Positions 50,530-60,530 of a stretch of 64,000 bases of DNA are shown in pieces. Under the pieces are notes generated by a model. It did not search any database, was not told where the DNA came from, and worked only from the letters and a program-made list of their open reading frames with translations. A program made the translations under genes and the position numbers. The stretch comes from Branchiostoma floridae (taxonomy: Eukaryota > Chordata > Leptocardii > Amphioxiformes > Branchiostomatidae). Within the stretch, counting starts at the first letter, position 1, and each line of letters opens with the position of its first letter. The stretch lies in assembly GCF_000003815.2 (NCBI RefSeq), contig NC_049992.1:2678207-2742206 (forward strand), in the 5' to 3' direction.

Positions 50530-50706
50530 GGCTGGCTCCGTTTTAAGCGGTTTTCGTCTCTTTTGTAGCGCTCCGATGTAGAAATACGCTAGTGTCCTTC
50601 CACAAGCTAACTGCAAACTTGGCTATCTTTCATGCGTCACTGGACTGAATAATTTAGTATTTGTGTCACATTCCAAACAGCACGAGACTCCTCGTCTATT
50701 AAGTAT
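50530..50706 (-). promoter_or_regulatory. Promoter-proximal region of first exon copy A, interrupted by a LINE
   Basis: The 177 bases upstream of the ATG are conserved with copy B and partly with a third copy at 59.0 kb (block GCGTCACTGGACTGAATAAT). No canonical TATA box was identified with confidence. The LINE begins directly at the upstream edge. Confidence 0.45.
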
Positions 50707-53700
50707 GACTTACTTGACTTAATCCTCTTTGCCCCTTCTGGAGCACAGGGCCTCGGAGAGATGCCTCCACCTTCCTCGGTCTTTGGCGGTTGTCTTAGCC
50801 TCCTGCCACGAGGTTTTTGTATGTTGTAGGTCCTTCATGACTCATCGCCTCCAGGACAGCCTAGGTCTTTCTCTTCGTCTTTTGCCTTGGGGGTTCTATT
50901 CTAGGACTGCCCTCGTAATGGATGGTGGGGGTTTCTCAGTGTGTGTCCGATCCACCTCCATTTCCTGCGCCTTATGGTGACCTCCACAGGTTCCTGGCCA
51001 GTTCTCTCCAGGAGGTCATGGTTGCTGATCTTATTTGGCCACCAGATGCCAAGGATGTAGCGGAGTCTTACATTGATGAAAGTTTGGAGTTTCTTCATGT
51101 TGGCTTGTGTTAGGCCCCAGGTTTCACAGCTATATAGTAGGATGGACTTGACATTAGATTCGAAGATCCGTAGCTTTGTTCTGAGGGAGATGTTGCTGGC
51201 CCTCCAAACTGGTCTTAGTTGGACAAATGCAGCCTTTCCCTTCCCTATGCGGGCTTCCACGTCCTTGGTCGCACCTCCATCACTGCTGATGACACTCCCA
51301 AGGTATGTGAATTCCTTCACTGTCTCCAGCTCTATTCCTCTGCAGCACACAGGTTTGGCGTTCCCCACTGTCTTCACCCTCATCTCTTTGGTCTTTGATG
51401 GGTTTATACGTAGTCCCACTTGGCCTGAGTTGCGTTCTAACCTCTGGGTCTTCTCTCTCATCTGGCTGATGGTATGGCACAGAAGAGCAAGGTCGTCCGC
51501 GAAGTCTAAGTCATCTAATATGTCCGTCAATGTCCACTGAATTCCTGTCCTTCCGTCTTTGGTAGTTTCCCTCATCACCCAATCCAGTGCAGTTATGAAC
51601 AGCAGCGGGCTCAAGAGGCACCCCTGTCGCACTCCAGTGGTCATGTTGAAGGGCTCTGTCAGATCTCCTTCGTGGGATACTTGTGCTTGGAAGTTGTTGT
51701 AGAGGACTTTGATCATGCTGATGATCTTTGAGGGGATTCCATAGTGGGCAAGGATGTTCCATAGTGATGTCCTGTCGAGTGAATCAAACGCTTTTTCATA
51801 GTCCACAAAAACAGCATACAGTTGTGAATTGAATTCTGTTGATTGCTCCACTATGACTCTTAGGGTTGCGATCTGGTCGCTACAAGATCTATTTGCTCGG
51901 AGCCTGCTTGATTATCTCTTAGTTTGGTCTCAATTGCGTTTGCTGTTCTATTGAGAATGATCCTGCAGAGAAGCTTGCTGGCAACTGAAAGAAGCATAAT
52001 ATCACGCCAATTCTCGCATTTAGTCAGATCTCCTTTCTTGGGAAGCTTCACAATGGTACCTTTCCTCCAGTCTGACGGGATCTTTTCTTCTAACCAAATC
52101 CTAGAAAGGAGGGGGCATAGGACTTCAACAGAGAGGTTTCCTGCTTCTTTCCAAGCCTCTGGGGGTATCCCATCAGCTCCTGCAGCTTTCCCATTCTTGA
52201 GAGATGAAATGGCCTTGCGAATCTCTGTCTTAGTGGGAGGTCCGGTATGAATGCGTAGCACTTCTGTTGGAGATCCACTTCTGGTGGGTTAGGTGGAGGT
52301 GTGCGGTTGAGAATTTCTTTAAAGTGTTCTCTCCAGCGGTCCATTTGTTGTTCCTTCGTTGCGAGCAGTTGGCCGTCTTTGTCTTGTACCGGCTTGTTTA
52401 TTTGTCTTCTTTTTCCACTCAGGGTTTTGGTGATTCTGTACAAGGTTCTCATGTCTTGCTTTGAAGCAGCCTTTTCTGCCTCGGCAGCCTTGTCTGAGAT
52501 CCACTTCCTTTTGTCTCTCCTGCAGCTTTTCTTTACTTTCTTGTCTGCTGAGTTGTACTGTTTCATGGCATTAGCCTTCTGGTTCCTGGTTCTACAGTTA
52601 TCTATGTTTGCTTTCAGTTTGCGTCTTTCCTCCACTTTCTCCCATGTATCATCGCTCATCCACTCCCTCCTCTGTCTCTTAACATTTCCCAGAACCTCTT
52701 CACATGTGCTTGTGTACGCTACTTTGATGATTGACCATTCCGTTTTAATTTTATCCTCTCCTTCATTGTCGTCTTCCTCATCTGAGTTGTACCGTAGAGC
52801 ATCAAAGCGGTTTGCCAGGGTTAGTATAAACTCTTGCTTGGTTTCCGGGTTCTTCAACCTCTCCACGTTGTACTTGGTTGACTTCTGTAGTTTCTTCCTG
52901 CAGGCGGCAAGCCGTATCCTACAGGAAGCCAGGAGAAGATGGTGGTCCGAACCAACATCAGCACTTCTCTTAATTCTACAGTCTTGTAGAGTTCCACGCC
53001 ACCTTCTAGAAATAGCAATGTGGTCTATCTGGTTCTCCCAAGATCCATCAGGTGATTTCCAGGTCACTTTGTGGCTCTCCTTGTGTGGGAACAAGGTGCC
53101 TCCTATAACCATGTCGTTCACTGAGCAGAAGTCGACGAAGAGCTCTCCGTTGTGGTTCATGGTCCCAACTCCATGCTTCCCCATCACTCCCTCATTGCCG
53201 CTGTTTGCTGATCCCACTTTGGCATTCATGTCCCCCATGAGGATGGTGATGTCCCTTTTCTTGCGCTTGGCCATAGTGGCTTGCAGCTGTTCGTAGAACA
53301 TTTCTTTGTCGGCTTCACTTGCATCATTAGTAGGAGCGTATGCCTGTATGATGGTTGTGTCTTGGCAGCGGGAGGTGAACCTTGCCGTAATGATCCTCTC
53401 TGAGATGGGTTCCCATTCCTTTAGACTCCGTGCACTTGATTTGGACATGATAATTCCTACTCCTCTCACATGTGTTGGGTGGTCTTCTAGAAGGCCAGAG
53501 TATATGATTGTTTCCCCACTTTGCAGTGTAGACTTACCGCTTCCCAGCCATCTTGTTTCGCTCAGCCCGACTATTTCTATTTTCAGTCTCTTCATCTCTG
53601 CGGCTACTTGGTAAATTCTTCCAGCTTGGTAGAGAGTTCTAACATTCCAGGTCGCAATGTTAGTACGGTATTTGGGGGACAAAAGCTTCGGTCGGTTAGA

Positions 53701-54042
53701 CGTCATAGGCTGTCCTCCTCCAGAGGTGTCGTCAAAACTATCAACACGCCTCTTCCCGCCTTGAGTTGATCCTCTAGCAGGTCGAGACGTTCTCACTGAG
53801 GTTTTCGTAATCGCGTGCAGCATAGCTGCTATCCACCTATGGGTGATTGACCCAAGGGTTTCTCCGTGGTCCATCCTTTGGCGACTACCCAAGCTCCACC
53901 CCCTCATTCGAGGTTACAGAGTAGGAATGTGGCACCTACCCCGGGACTGGGAGATTGGTACATTCGGGCTCTCACACCACGGCAAGGCGGATGGACCGGG
54001 AGCCGATGTTCGGGCATCCCCGTGAGAGCGTCTATTAAGTAT
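50694..54042 (-). mobile_element. Nearly full-length RTE-like LINE with 13-bp target duplication
   Basis: Bounded by GTCTATTAAGTAT at 50694-50706 and 54030-54042. The minus strand encodes an APE endonuclease (NIATWNVRTLYQAGRIYQVA, ETRWLGSGK, AYAPTNDA, LMGDMNAKVGS, QIDHIAISRRW, VGSDHHLLL) and an RT ([86 protein letters not shown]), ending [14 protein letters not shown]. Frameshifts lie near 52262 and 51855. The 3' end has a short AAGTC/AAGT repeat, as in RTE elements. The duplicate block at 56.5 kb shows the empty site. Confidence 0.92.
52090..53907 (-). CDS. RTE-like LINE endonuclease region (frameshifted before RT)
   Basis: This is the N-terminal open frame of the RTE-like LINE. About residues 75-330 form the APE-type endonuclease with its active-site motifs (the N of ATWN, ETRW, GDMNAK, SDHH). 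A basic region with several KRRxW segments follows, leading to the RT N-terminal region, where the frame shifts near 52262. The RT continues in two other frames down to 50901. Confidence 0.85.
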   Translation of the reverse strand: MRGWSLGSRQRMDHGETLGSITHRWIAAMLHAITKTSVRTSRPARGSTQGGKRRVDSFDDTSGGGQPMTSNRPKLLSPKYRTNIATWNVRTLYQAGRIYQVAAEMKRLKIEIVGLSETRWLGSGKSTLQSGETIIYSGLLEDHPTHVRGVGIIMSKSSARSLKEWEPISERIITARFTSRCQDTTIIQAYAPTNDASEADKEMFYEQLQATMAKRKKRDITILMGDMNAKVGSANSGNEGVMGKHGVGTMNHNGELFVDFCSVNDMVIGGTLFPHKESHKVTWKSPDGSWENQIDHIAISRRWRGTLQDCRIKRSADVGSDHHLLLASCRIRLAACRKKLQKSTKYNVERLKNPETKQEFILTLANRFDALRYNSDEEDDNEGEDKIKTEWSIIKVAYTSTCEEVLGNVKRQRREWMSDDTWEKVEERRKLKANIDNCRTRNQKANAMKQYNSADKKVKKSCRRDKRKWISDKAAEAEKAASKQDMRTLYRITKTLSGKRRQINKPVQDKDGQLLATKEQQMDRWREHFKEILNRTPPPNPPEVDLQQKCYAFIPDLPLRQRFARPFHLSRMGKLQELMGYPQRLGKKQETSLLKSYAPSFLGFG

Positions 54043-54725
54043 ACCGTGTTATATTTTCACTGATCAATGACAATATAATTTCAGTTGTGTCTAAGAACTT
54101 AGTTCTTGTTTTTCAATGATTCGCTGGCTCCGATCATCAGTTGCAGGATATAAATGGTATACGGTGATTTTTGTTATCCATGAAACAATATGGGCATACA
54201 TACAAATCTATTAGTCTGTGACCGTAGGGTAACCTATTGCTAAAATATAACATGCATGCATCATCACCCAGGTCCGTACAGAGGACATACCAAACTACAT
54301 ACGAATGCGGCAAAGGGAACATAGAAATACGGATGCGAATGCGCGTTGCATGGACAACTTACACCATGTGAGTGAGTAAGGAAACCGTACATAAGCAGCA
54401 TTTGTAAGTTGGGCCTGCATACGTTAACGTGGCAATCGCACAGAGACCGTACGTTGTAAGCACGTCCAACTCACCTACCACTTGCGCCACGAACGATGAA
54501 CGAAACCGCGCGCAGCCAGGCGTGGCGTGCAGACCACGTACTTACACCTTGCGCAACCGTGCGAGTGACGTGCGTTGACGTACTCCCTCCCTGCTCTTGC
54601 CAGTCGTTCCCCACGTTTTCAGAAATACGTGGCGGACGTGGCCTCCCCAAAAAACGTTCGGACAAATTGCACGTACGGCGGGTTGTGCCCCTAGCTTAAC
54701 AGCAAAGCCGCGGTTTGTGTGGACC
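54043..54725. other. Flank of first-exon block A and unassigned sequence
   Basis: 54043-54250 matches 56532-56745, the upstream continuation of the duplicated promoter region. 54260-54725 has no recognised content, apart from a higher CpG density than its surroundings. Confidence 0.5.
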
Positions 54726-54890
54726 GAGACGAACACCAGCAGTAAAGTTTTGCGTCATACTCATAGCTGTTGTGACGGGCCAAAGTTACATCAAAATTCC
54801 TGAATGTATACGTCCGTTTTGTCATTTTTTTTGTACTCCAAAAGCTTTGCATTTTGCGCAATTACTAACAGAAAAGAAACAACAACAATG
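54726..54890. repeat. Repeat shared with 45541-45700
   Basis: Near-identical to the 45.5-kb copy in the same orientation (GCGTCATACTCATAGCTGTT and CGTCCGTTTTGTCATTTTTT blocks). Confidence 0.8.
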
Positions 54891-56277
54891 GATGTATAAA
54901 GTTAAATAACGCCAAGATAATTGTGCTGAGTTTCTTCCTGGTGGTATTACGCCATCACCTCCCGAGCACACACCCGTTCTTGGTGCATTTTCGCGGTGTT
55001 TTACAATTACGATGTATCGTTTCCAGCAAGACAAGCGCGATAAAACAAAGATACACAGCATAAGTGGCAAAGGTAAGCTGTAATATCGAAATGTAACTGG
55101 GGGGAAATATGCGTTGATCATTTGCCAAATTAGTACCGCTTGAGAAATTGCAGTAAACCTGGCGGTATTATGCTAATGGATGTTACAGCCTGCTGTCGTG
55201 TTTTCCTTTGCAATTGTGATTTAGCAAGAAACCCCAGAGAAGGAAGTTGTTTTGCATTGGGCTCTGGTGTACGTTCCCAATTTTATTTGGCCTTCAAATA
55301 CAATTGATTGTTTTTTTTGGGGGGCCTGCGTAGCCGGCAAACAAATTAGTCAGAAAATATTATTCATCGTTTTAGATGATGTTTTGGTCTTCTCGTTATA
55401 ATATCAAGTAAGCTCGCCATGCACAAATGACAAAGTTTAATCGTGCTGTTACAGACGAATGTTCCTTGGTCGGTCATTTCGGCAATGTTTGATATTGTAC
55501 TGCATATTGAATTTGTGAAGTGCAAAAAATGCACGAGTTATTTGGGCAGAGGAGAATTTTATTGTTTTCAGTCTGCTCTTTTGGCATAAATCTCATTAAT
55601 CTCTTTCTACTATGCCTGAACCAGGCGGAACTCTCCCCCCACACAAGTGTCATGTGTTGTTATTGTGTGCGCATCTTGGGAGGGGGCCTTGTGTGATGCA
55701 GAAACACCCTTATCTATCATCGTATCGAAAATTTTGGAGGTATGTACTGTACCTTTACAAAAACAGTCATTGATTGATGAAAATTGTTGTAACCACCCTT
55801 ATCTAGGTATCATACTTTCACACAACCTGAATTGGAATGCACACATAGATTACATAGCAGCAAAAGCAAACAGTACTCTGCGGTTCTTGAGAAGGAATCT
55901 AAGAGGAGCATGCAGAACAATCAGAGCTCAAGCCTATTTGTTAGACCAAAACTAGAGTATGCGTCCTCTGTGTGGGAGTAATATTGGCCTCCCTGCCGAA
56001 ACCCTGCTGCATGGCCGCGCTCTTTTGCGCTTACTAGTGTGGCTGTTGTACACAATTCACAGCTTAGTTCACTTTATTTTTCACTTTTATTGTTTCGCGT
56101 ACCATCACATGCCACACTAGCTTCACCTTGTTTCCCAAGACGTGATGTGCCGCGAGGCACTTTGTCCTGTATGACGAAGAAGAAGAAAAAGACACCACAG
56201 CTGCCGCCCATTGTCGTCAAATCAAGCGTACTTCTTACTCCAGAAAGACAAAGACATGTTTGATAAAGTCCCCTTAC

Positions 56278-56353
56278 CGTGCTCTTGAGCGCTGGCTGTC
56301 AGGTGGAGAAGCATCCATGTTGTCACAAGAATGAGTTTCAGACACCAGAGCAT
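56278..56353 (-). CDS. Exon 1 (copy B): duplicated signal-peptide exon
   Basis: This is a second copy of the first exon. It is the same length and has the same donor, with two base differences: one changes Gln to Lys at residue 6 and one is silent. It lies within a duplicated block that also carries matching upstream sequence without the LINE insertion. It could be an alternative first exon for the downstream gene, because its phase-1 donor fits the CUB1 acceptor, or a relic of a duplicated gene whose other exons are lost. The intact reading frame and intact donor argue that it is still under selection or very young. Confidence 0.6.
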
Positions 56354-56531
56354 GGCTGGCTCCGTTTTAAGCGGTTTTCGCCTCCTTTGTAGCGCTCCGA
56401 TGTAGAAAGACGCTAGTGTCCTTCCACAAGCTAACTGCAAACTTGGCTATTTTTCATGCGTCACTGGACTGAATAATTTAGTATTTGTGTCACATTCCAA
56501 ACAGCACGAGACTCCTCGTCTATCAAGTATA
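56354..56531 (-). promoter_or_regulatory. Promoter-proximal region of first exon copy B (uninterrupted)
   Basis: Upstream sequence conserved with copy A but continuous beyond the RTE target site. If transcription starts here, this copy keeps the original promoter spacing that copy A has lost. Confidence 0.45.
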
Positions 56532-56749
56532 CCGTGTTATATTTCCACTGATCAATGACAATATAATTGTGTTGTGTCTAAGAACTCAGTACTTGTTTTT
56601 CAATGATTCGCTGGCTCCGATCTGTAGTTGCACGATATAAATGGTATACGATAATTTTTGTTATCCATGAAACAGAATGGGCCTCAATACAAATCTATTT
56701 ATCCGTGATCGAAGAGTAACCCATTGTTTTTGGCCAATATAACGTGCGT

Positions 56750-57167
56750 TCGCATCTGTATCTGTATGTTACCTTTGTCGCATTCGTATGTAGTTCGGCA
56801 TGTCGTCTGCACGGACCTGCCCAATGATGCATGCACGTTATATTTTTTTCGCGGTAGCTGTTTTTTTTAATCGTTGTAATATTTTCAAAAATCACCCTTA
56901 TATTTATGGTATTATGGAACAACCTGTATGGCTAAGGTGTATGGTCATCTATTAGCTTATCTCCAAGCAGATATGGGGTTATGTGTTCTCTAATGTAGAA
57001 CAGCTAACGCGGCCGCCAGAGGAATCCATGACATGTCCGAACAGATCCTGACACATTGCAATATGAGTTACAATAAAGAAGTACATGCTTTCTCCTGGTA
57101 CGCTATCAGTAATATTAGGGCATCGTTTTTTGTTTGTTTTTTGTTTTATTGTTAAACATATCAAAGA
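56750..57167. other. Non-coding stretch, nothing recognised
   Basis: AT-rich; no coding motif. Confidence 0.5.
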
Positions 57168-58180
57168 ACTAGAAAGGCCGACATTTGCTCGGGAGCAAAT
57201 ACAGCATATTGCAATCCATCTTCATCCCCATGCAAAAATGTAGTGTTCCATATCAACCTTTTGCAGGAGTTGACCTGTCCTACAACATCATCCCGCTCCA
57301 AACTTGATTTTACAAGAATGGGCTCAGAACACCCCTATCTATGCAGAATGGATTGGTCTTTTTGGCTCATTTCTATAGCTAGTGCTAAAGCTACCCCAAT
57401 ACCAATTTCCAGATCAGTTGGCTTTTTCATGACACAGGAAGCAAAAATATACATTTTCGGTCAAAAAGGACAAAACTCCAAAATTTAACAATTTTCAAGT
57501 GACCCCCACCATATATGTGAATAGAGCCCTGCAGGTACATACCGCGCGCACCTTCATACCAAATTCCAGATCATTTGGTTTTCATACAAAGGCATAGGAG
57601 CCAAAACTTAACATTTTTAGTCTAAAAATGGCAAAAAAATCTAAATTCAACAATTTAGAGTAATGTATGCTCAAAGGAAAAATTGCTAAGTGATCAATTA
57701 AGAAAGCGTTGATGGGTTCCTGTGCTCATATGTCCAATGCACCTCTGTAGCAAATTTCAGGTCATTAGGTTGTAATACCAGGACACGGGGGCCCAAAATA
57801 TACATATTTGGTCTAAAAATGACCAAAAACTCTAAATATAATAATTTCTAAGGCCTCTATCAAAAAAGTAAAAAAAAAAAAAACGTTTGGGGGTATTTGC
57901 TGTCCCCTAACATGTATACAATTCCATTGACCCATCCTGCACCCTATCTATAGTCATCACAAGTAAACTGTGCCAGTATCCCAGCCCCATACTTTATTCA
58001 GCCCATTAACTATCATACATAAGTGGTCGGTCACTGATCGGTCACTGTAGGATATCATCGGGATCCATCCAAGGCTTCTCGAGTTATGCTGTTAACAGAC
58101 ACACACACAGACACACAGACACACAGACTCACAAGCCCAAAACATAACCTTAGCCATTCTGGCAAAGGTAATAACGTACA
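57168..58180. repeat. Dispersed repeat with internal reiteration
   Basis: Begins like the repeat at 35724 (ACTAGAAAGGCCGACATTTG). It holds three loosely repeated blocks with ATTTTCGGTCAAAAA.GAC-AAAA-type sequence (about 57455, 57625, 57810), then a CA/GACACA tract at 58100-58132 and CCTTAGCCATTCTGGCAAAG near the end. No coding capacity. Confidence 0.6.
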
Positions 58181-59003
58181 GCAGTGGGGTAAGGTAATCC
58201 AACAAGTATACATAAATACATACACTATTTTAAAGGATAATGTTCAATCATTTTGGAAACGTTTGGTCTCAAGTATATATGACTGCGTAAGATGTATAAT
58301 ATTGCTATTTGTTTCCTTTGATAAAGAGGGTGAACCCCTGAGTAAAAAGTGAGCTAGGGCTTGGCCATACAAAGTTTTCAAATGAAGGGTTGAGCTTACA
58401 AGGTCTTGAATAATTCAGAGAAGGGATATTTCAAGCTGCAAGAAGGACTTCGTCTTCTTTCCTGTTCGTCATTATATGTCTGTCAGGGACTGTTTATATC
58501 ATCTGTATGATATATATTGTTGCTACTGTCTTGTGTACATGTTATCGACAGCATAGACTGATTCCTAATCTAGTCAGAAATGTCAACAGAAACTAATGTT
58601 CAGAGTGGCTTTCTTGTGGCAACAAATGCGCAATGATATATGTCTGTGTGGAAAGCATTTGCTCTCACATACTGGATGCATATACAGCATGTATTTATAT
58701 ATTCACACATACACACACACACACACACACATATATATAAGATTTATATGAACATTTTGAGAGTTTGAATCCATCTCTATCCTAAGCAAAGATGGTCGTT
58801 GACATATGTTGCCGATGGAGTTTACAGTTTTTCATGTTCATTTCTATCTTTTGTTTTTACTTTTAGTCAGATAGCCCAAGGAAAGTTTAGCATTACTCAT
58901 GTTGTCTTAATCCTATCTTTCAGAGTATGTAGCAAAACACGCGGTAGTTTCCCTGCACGAGTCAAGTGTTACAGTAGTCAGGTGTAAAACTCATTGGTTT
59001 TCC
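58181..59003. other. Non-coding stretch with a (CA)n tract
   Basis: A CACA/ATATATA microsatellite lies at 58703-58740. No signal-peptide exon was found downstream of the third promoter-like copy on the minus strand. Confidence 0.5.
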
Positions 59004-59215
59004 TGCGTCACTGGACTGAATAATTTAGTGTTTGCGCCACATTCCAAACAGCACGAGACTCCCCGTCTATCGGGTATAGTGTAGCTTATTTCAACGGATT
59101 GGTGTCAACAGAATTTTATTTGTGTCTAGCAAGAACTCAACATTTAGATTAGCGTTTGCTCCGATCGCGATCGGTATGGTTGTACGATATAAATGTAATT
59201 TTGCCAACACAACTG
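59004..59215 (-). repeat. Third, diverged copy of the first-exon upstream region
   Basis: GCGTCACTGGACTGAATAAT, ACATTCCAAACAGCACGAGA and GTCTATCGGGTAT match the upstream regions at 50.65 and 56.46 kb, and similarity continues to GTACGATATAAATG near 59183. The exon itself is absent on the downstream (lower-coordinate) side. Confidence 0.75.
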
Positions 59216-60179
59216 TTGGTCAACTCGGGCGATCTCAACATAAGTATCCATGTGTCCGCATTAAAACACCGAGTTGCCACCATGCCGAACTTAATGTGAG
59301 TGTCCGAAGAGCATGTCCATGAGAGCTACATGCAATTTATGTCGCATTTGCCACAACCTAACTTAAAGCAAGGGCGCCGCCATGCAGACGAGCCGATATT
59401 GCAGTCTTATTTCGGCAGAAAGCTTAGATTAGCTATAATGTAATATCCGACTTTCTATGCACTCTCAAAATACTTTAACCTCACTTTCTTATCAGCAAAC
59501 TCACCGAAATAAATAAAATCCCCATTGTAAGTGATATATGGCAACATTTATGCCATCCAATTACAAGGAAATAGCGGGATTTCTTCTATGAATGAAATGT
59601 AACATGTTTTGTTTTTCTTGTTTGTATGTATAATGGAAATCAACTTTCAAAAGTTGTAGGGCCTAAAGACCTATTTTGAAATGAATAACTATGAACAAAT
59701 AGATAAATACATTCACGTAACATTCTTCCAAGACGGGCCTAAGTGTCCTTACAAATGTATACGTAAAAACTCGCCATCTGCAAACTTTCAAGCTAGTAGA
59801 TAAACCCAGTCAATTATCCAGGAGAACTTCAAACAAAAATCGATGAAAACCATTCGTCATGATCTGCACTTCATGACGAACAACAGACGATCTTATTACA
59901 GTTCAGCCGGACCTGAAACGTCAATCTTTGACACGAGGCAGATAAGGACACAGCAAGTAAATGTTATGGATGGCATCATTTGCAGAAACAAACTTAATGC
60001 AAGCAAGGTAAACAAAACACGTCAATATTATCTAAAGTTTCAAAACAGACAGAATAAACGATGTCGATGAAACAAGAATTAAAGCTACAAAATATGGTCT
60101 CACAGCAAACCGTTCTGTATTTAAGGGTGCTCAAAGTGACACTTCTGTGATAGACTAGTATTAATTAAACCAATTTGAT
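59216..60179. other. Non-coding stretch, nothing recognised
   Basis: No recognised domain; short frames near 59.9 kb lack known motifs. Confidence 0.5.
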
Positions 60180-60530
60180 AACTACAGCCATTTCTACCAC
60201 ATTGGTGCCCCTTGACCTATCGAGGAACTACAATGTACGTATCTGCACTTTACTACGGCCATGGGTACATCTACGCCCTCCCTGAACATATAGCTCAAGC
60301 CAAAAACTTGGAGGCATTTAAACATGCCCTCCGTACCAGCCATTAACCAACCATAGTCCATGGGTACTCGCCGCCACACAACAACACGGCGGTCAGGGAG
60401 CGGTGCCCCTGCCCACTGAGGAGCCACAAGCCCTCTGCACCAGTCCTGCATCTAGGAAAATGACCTCTTCACCACAGTGCCAGAGCCCTCAACAAAATGA
60501 GGTTGGCGCTTAAAAAGAAGAAGATGAGAA
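60180..60530 (+). mobile_element. LINE 3' end fragment
   Basis: The plus strand reads GYIYALPEHIAQAKNLEAFK then HALRTSH and a stop, the typical WN.LP..I..A..LEAFK.....H end of RTE/CR1 proteins. A GC-rich 3' UTR follows, ending in AAAAAGAAGAAGATGAGAAG. Confidence 0.6.

Larger units (their letters stand above)
49491..50706. repeat. Duplicated first-exon block, copy A (inner part)
   Basis: Matches 55222-56531 nearly throughout: GAGAAGGAAGTTGTTTTGCA, TTGGGCTCTGGTGTACGTTC, GTCATGTGTTGTTATTGTGT and the signal-peptide exon region. The match continues beyond the RTE insertion at 54030-54250. Copy B has about 70 extra bases near 55720. Confidence 0.88.
55222..56531. repeat. Duplicated first-exon block, copy B
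   Basis: Counterpart of 49491-50706, including a CR1-like 3' fragment (55795-56195) and the second signal-peptide exon. At 56519-56531 it carries GTCTATCAAGTAT, the unoccupied form of the RTE target in copy A. Matching sequence continues to about 56745. Confidence 0.88.

Noticed and set aside
52301-53296. 331-codon plus-strand frame opposite the RTE endonuclease
   Set aside because: Antisense shadow of a well-supported endonuclease; composition (Leu/Ser rich) fits a reverse-complement artefact.
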